Shown in pieces: positions 5,192 to 5,568 of a stretch of DNA of 5,568 nt. The translations under genes and the position numbers were made by a program. Every line of letters starts with the position of its first letter. The first letter of the stretch is position 1. The notes beneath the pieces were generated by a model. The model saw only the letters and a list, made by a program, of their open reading frames with translations, was not told the origin of the DNA and ran no database searches. The stretch covers positions 1 to 5,568 of the forward strand of contig JBECLA010000117.1 of NCBI GenBank assembly GCA_040235565.1, given 5' to 3'. This DNA comes from JAHEIJ01 sp040235565. Its GTDB lineage: Bacteria; Pseudomonadota; Gammaproteobacteria; UBA6429; Thiohalophilaceae.

Positions 5192-5568
5192 ATGATGACC
5201 GAGCGAATCGACGAGTTCTATGTTATCCGTGTCAGACGTAAGGTTTCTACTAGCCGAAAGTCGCTAACGCCCGAACGTGAAGTTTTTATCGGCAACAGCG
5301 ATGCGTTTGGTGCCATCAGTAAGGCCAGGGCATTTCACAGCATTGAGGCTGCCGAGGCGTATCTGGCAAAACGTAATGATACAGATCGCTATGCATTCCA
5401 GATCCAGTACTGCAGCCTGTTCAAACCACCCCGGGAAGATGACCCCATCAGGACAATCACCGATCAATTGATGCAGATTCCCTATCCCTATCGACGCACT
5501 GCCTATAACTGGTACCGCGGTCGGGATGTAGAAGCCTTGTTGAAGCGCGAATCAGCTGAAGTTTACCA
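5192..5568 (+). CDS. Unknown protein, N-terminal part (3' end cut by window)
   Basis: An open frame runs from ATG at 5192 to the right edge, 125 codons plus two bases, with no stop. It is preceded by TAAGGT at 5178-5183, eight bases before the ATG, a good partial Shine-Dalgarno. A second ATG follows immediately at 5195 and could be the true start. The protein begins MMTERIDEFYVIRVRRKVS and is rich in charged and aromatic residues, with no signal peptide or membrane segment. Later pieces include AISKARAFHSIEAAEAYLAK, YAFQIQYCSLFKPP and MQIPYPYRRTAYNWYRGRD. I do not recognise a family. The long open frame, the ribosome binding site and the divergent position relative to the ParB-like gene support a real gene. 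It looks like a soluble cytoplasmic protein, and its missing C-terminal part may carry a recognisable domain. Confidence 0.7.
   Translation, partial: MMTERIDEFYVIRVRRKVSTSRKSLTPEREVFIGNSDAFGAISKARAFHSIEAAEAYLAKRNDTDRYAFQIQYCSLFKPPREDDPIRTITDQLMQIPYPYRRTAYNWYRGRDVEALLKRESAEVY

Noticed and set aside
4978..5241. Plus-strand open frame with a hydrophobic, phenylalanine-rich start (FFLAFFLVFF)
   Set aside because: The hydrophobic run is the complement of the lysine codons in the ParB-like protein's basic tail, and the frame overlaps the real start at 5192.

Overview
The window looks like ordinary chromosomal DNA from a gammaproteobacterium. It carries close relatives of E. coli TcdA, YjjV (TatD family) and GreB, and the GreB has the N-terminus 'MSRFRPP' that I recall from pseudomonad and xanthomonad-type GreB proteins. 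Base composition is roughly balanced, and intergenic regions are short and AT-richer. I see no insertion sequence, tRNA, rRNA, CRISPR array or clear phage gene. The phylum-level placement is an inference from protein resemblance read by eye.

Layout, left to right. (1) A minus-strand pair: yjjV (530-1303), then tcdA (1-505), which runs off the left edge. They are 24 bases apart and probably one transcript. (2) greB on the plus strand (1391-1885), divergent from yjjV across 87 bases. (3) A minus-strand cluster convergent with greB: a cupin gene (2656-2964), a YjbQ/UPF0047 gene 5 bases downstream (2243-2650), and after 96 bases holding two inverted repeats, a 70-residue two-helix membrane protein (1934-2146). 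(4) A plus-strand HAD-superfamily phosphatase of the LHPP-like IIA type (3079-3864), divergent from the cupin gene. (5) A minus-strand unit convergent with the phosphatase: a ParB N-terminal-domain protein with a very lysine-rich tail (4035-5072), followed 35 bases later by a 36-codon single-helix membrane ORF (3889-3999) with a good ribosome binding site. (6) A plus-strand gene of unknown function (5192 to the right edge), divergent from the ParB-like gene.

The genes do not form one pathway. tcdA (tRNA t6A to ct6A maturation), yjjV (metal-dependent DNase family) and greB (rescue of backtracked RNA polymerase) are housekeeping genes. The cupin, YjbQ-type and HAD genes are small-molecule or poorly characterised enzymes. 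The parts least explained by known biology are the ParB-like protein with its histone-H1-like tail and no parA partner in view, the tiny membrane ORF behind it, the divergent unknown gene at the right edge, and the YjbQ protein that lacks the family's first conserved histidine. I found no convincing evidence of a new multi-gene system. Items 5 and 6 are the best candidates for follow-up.
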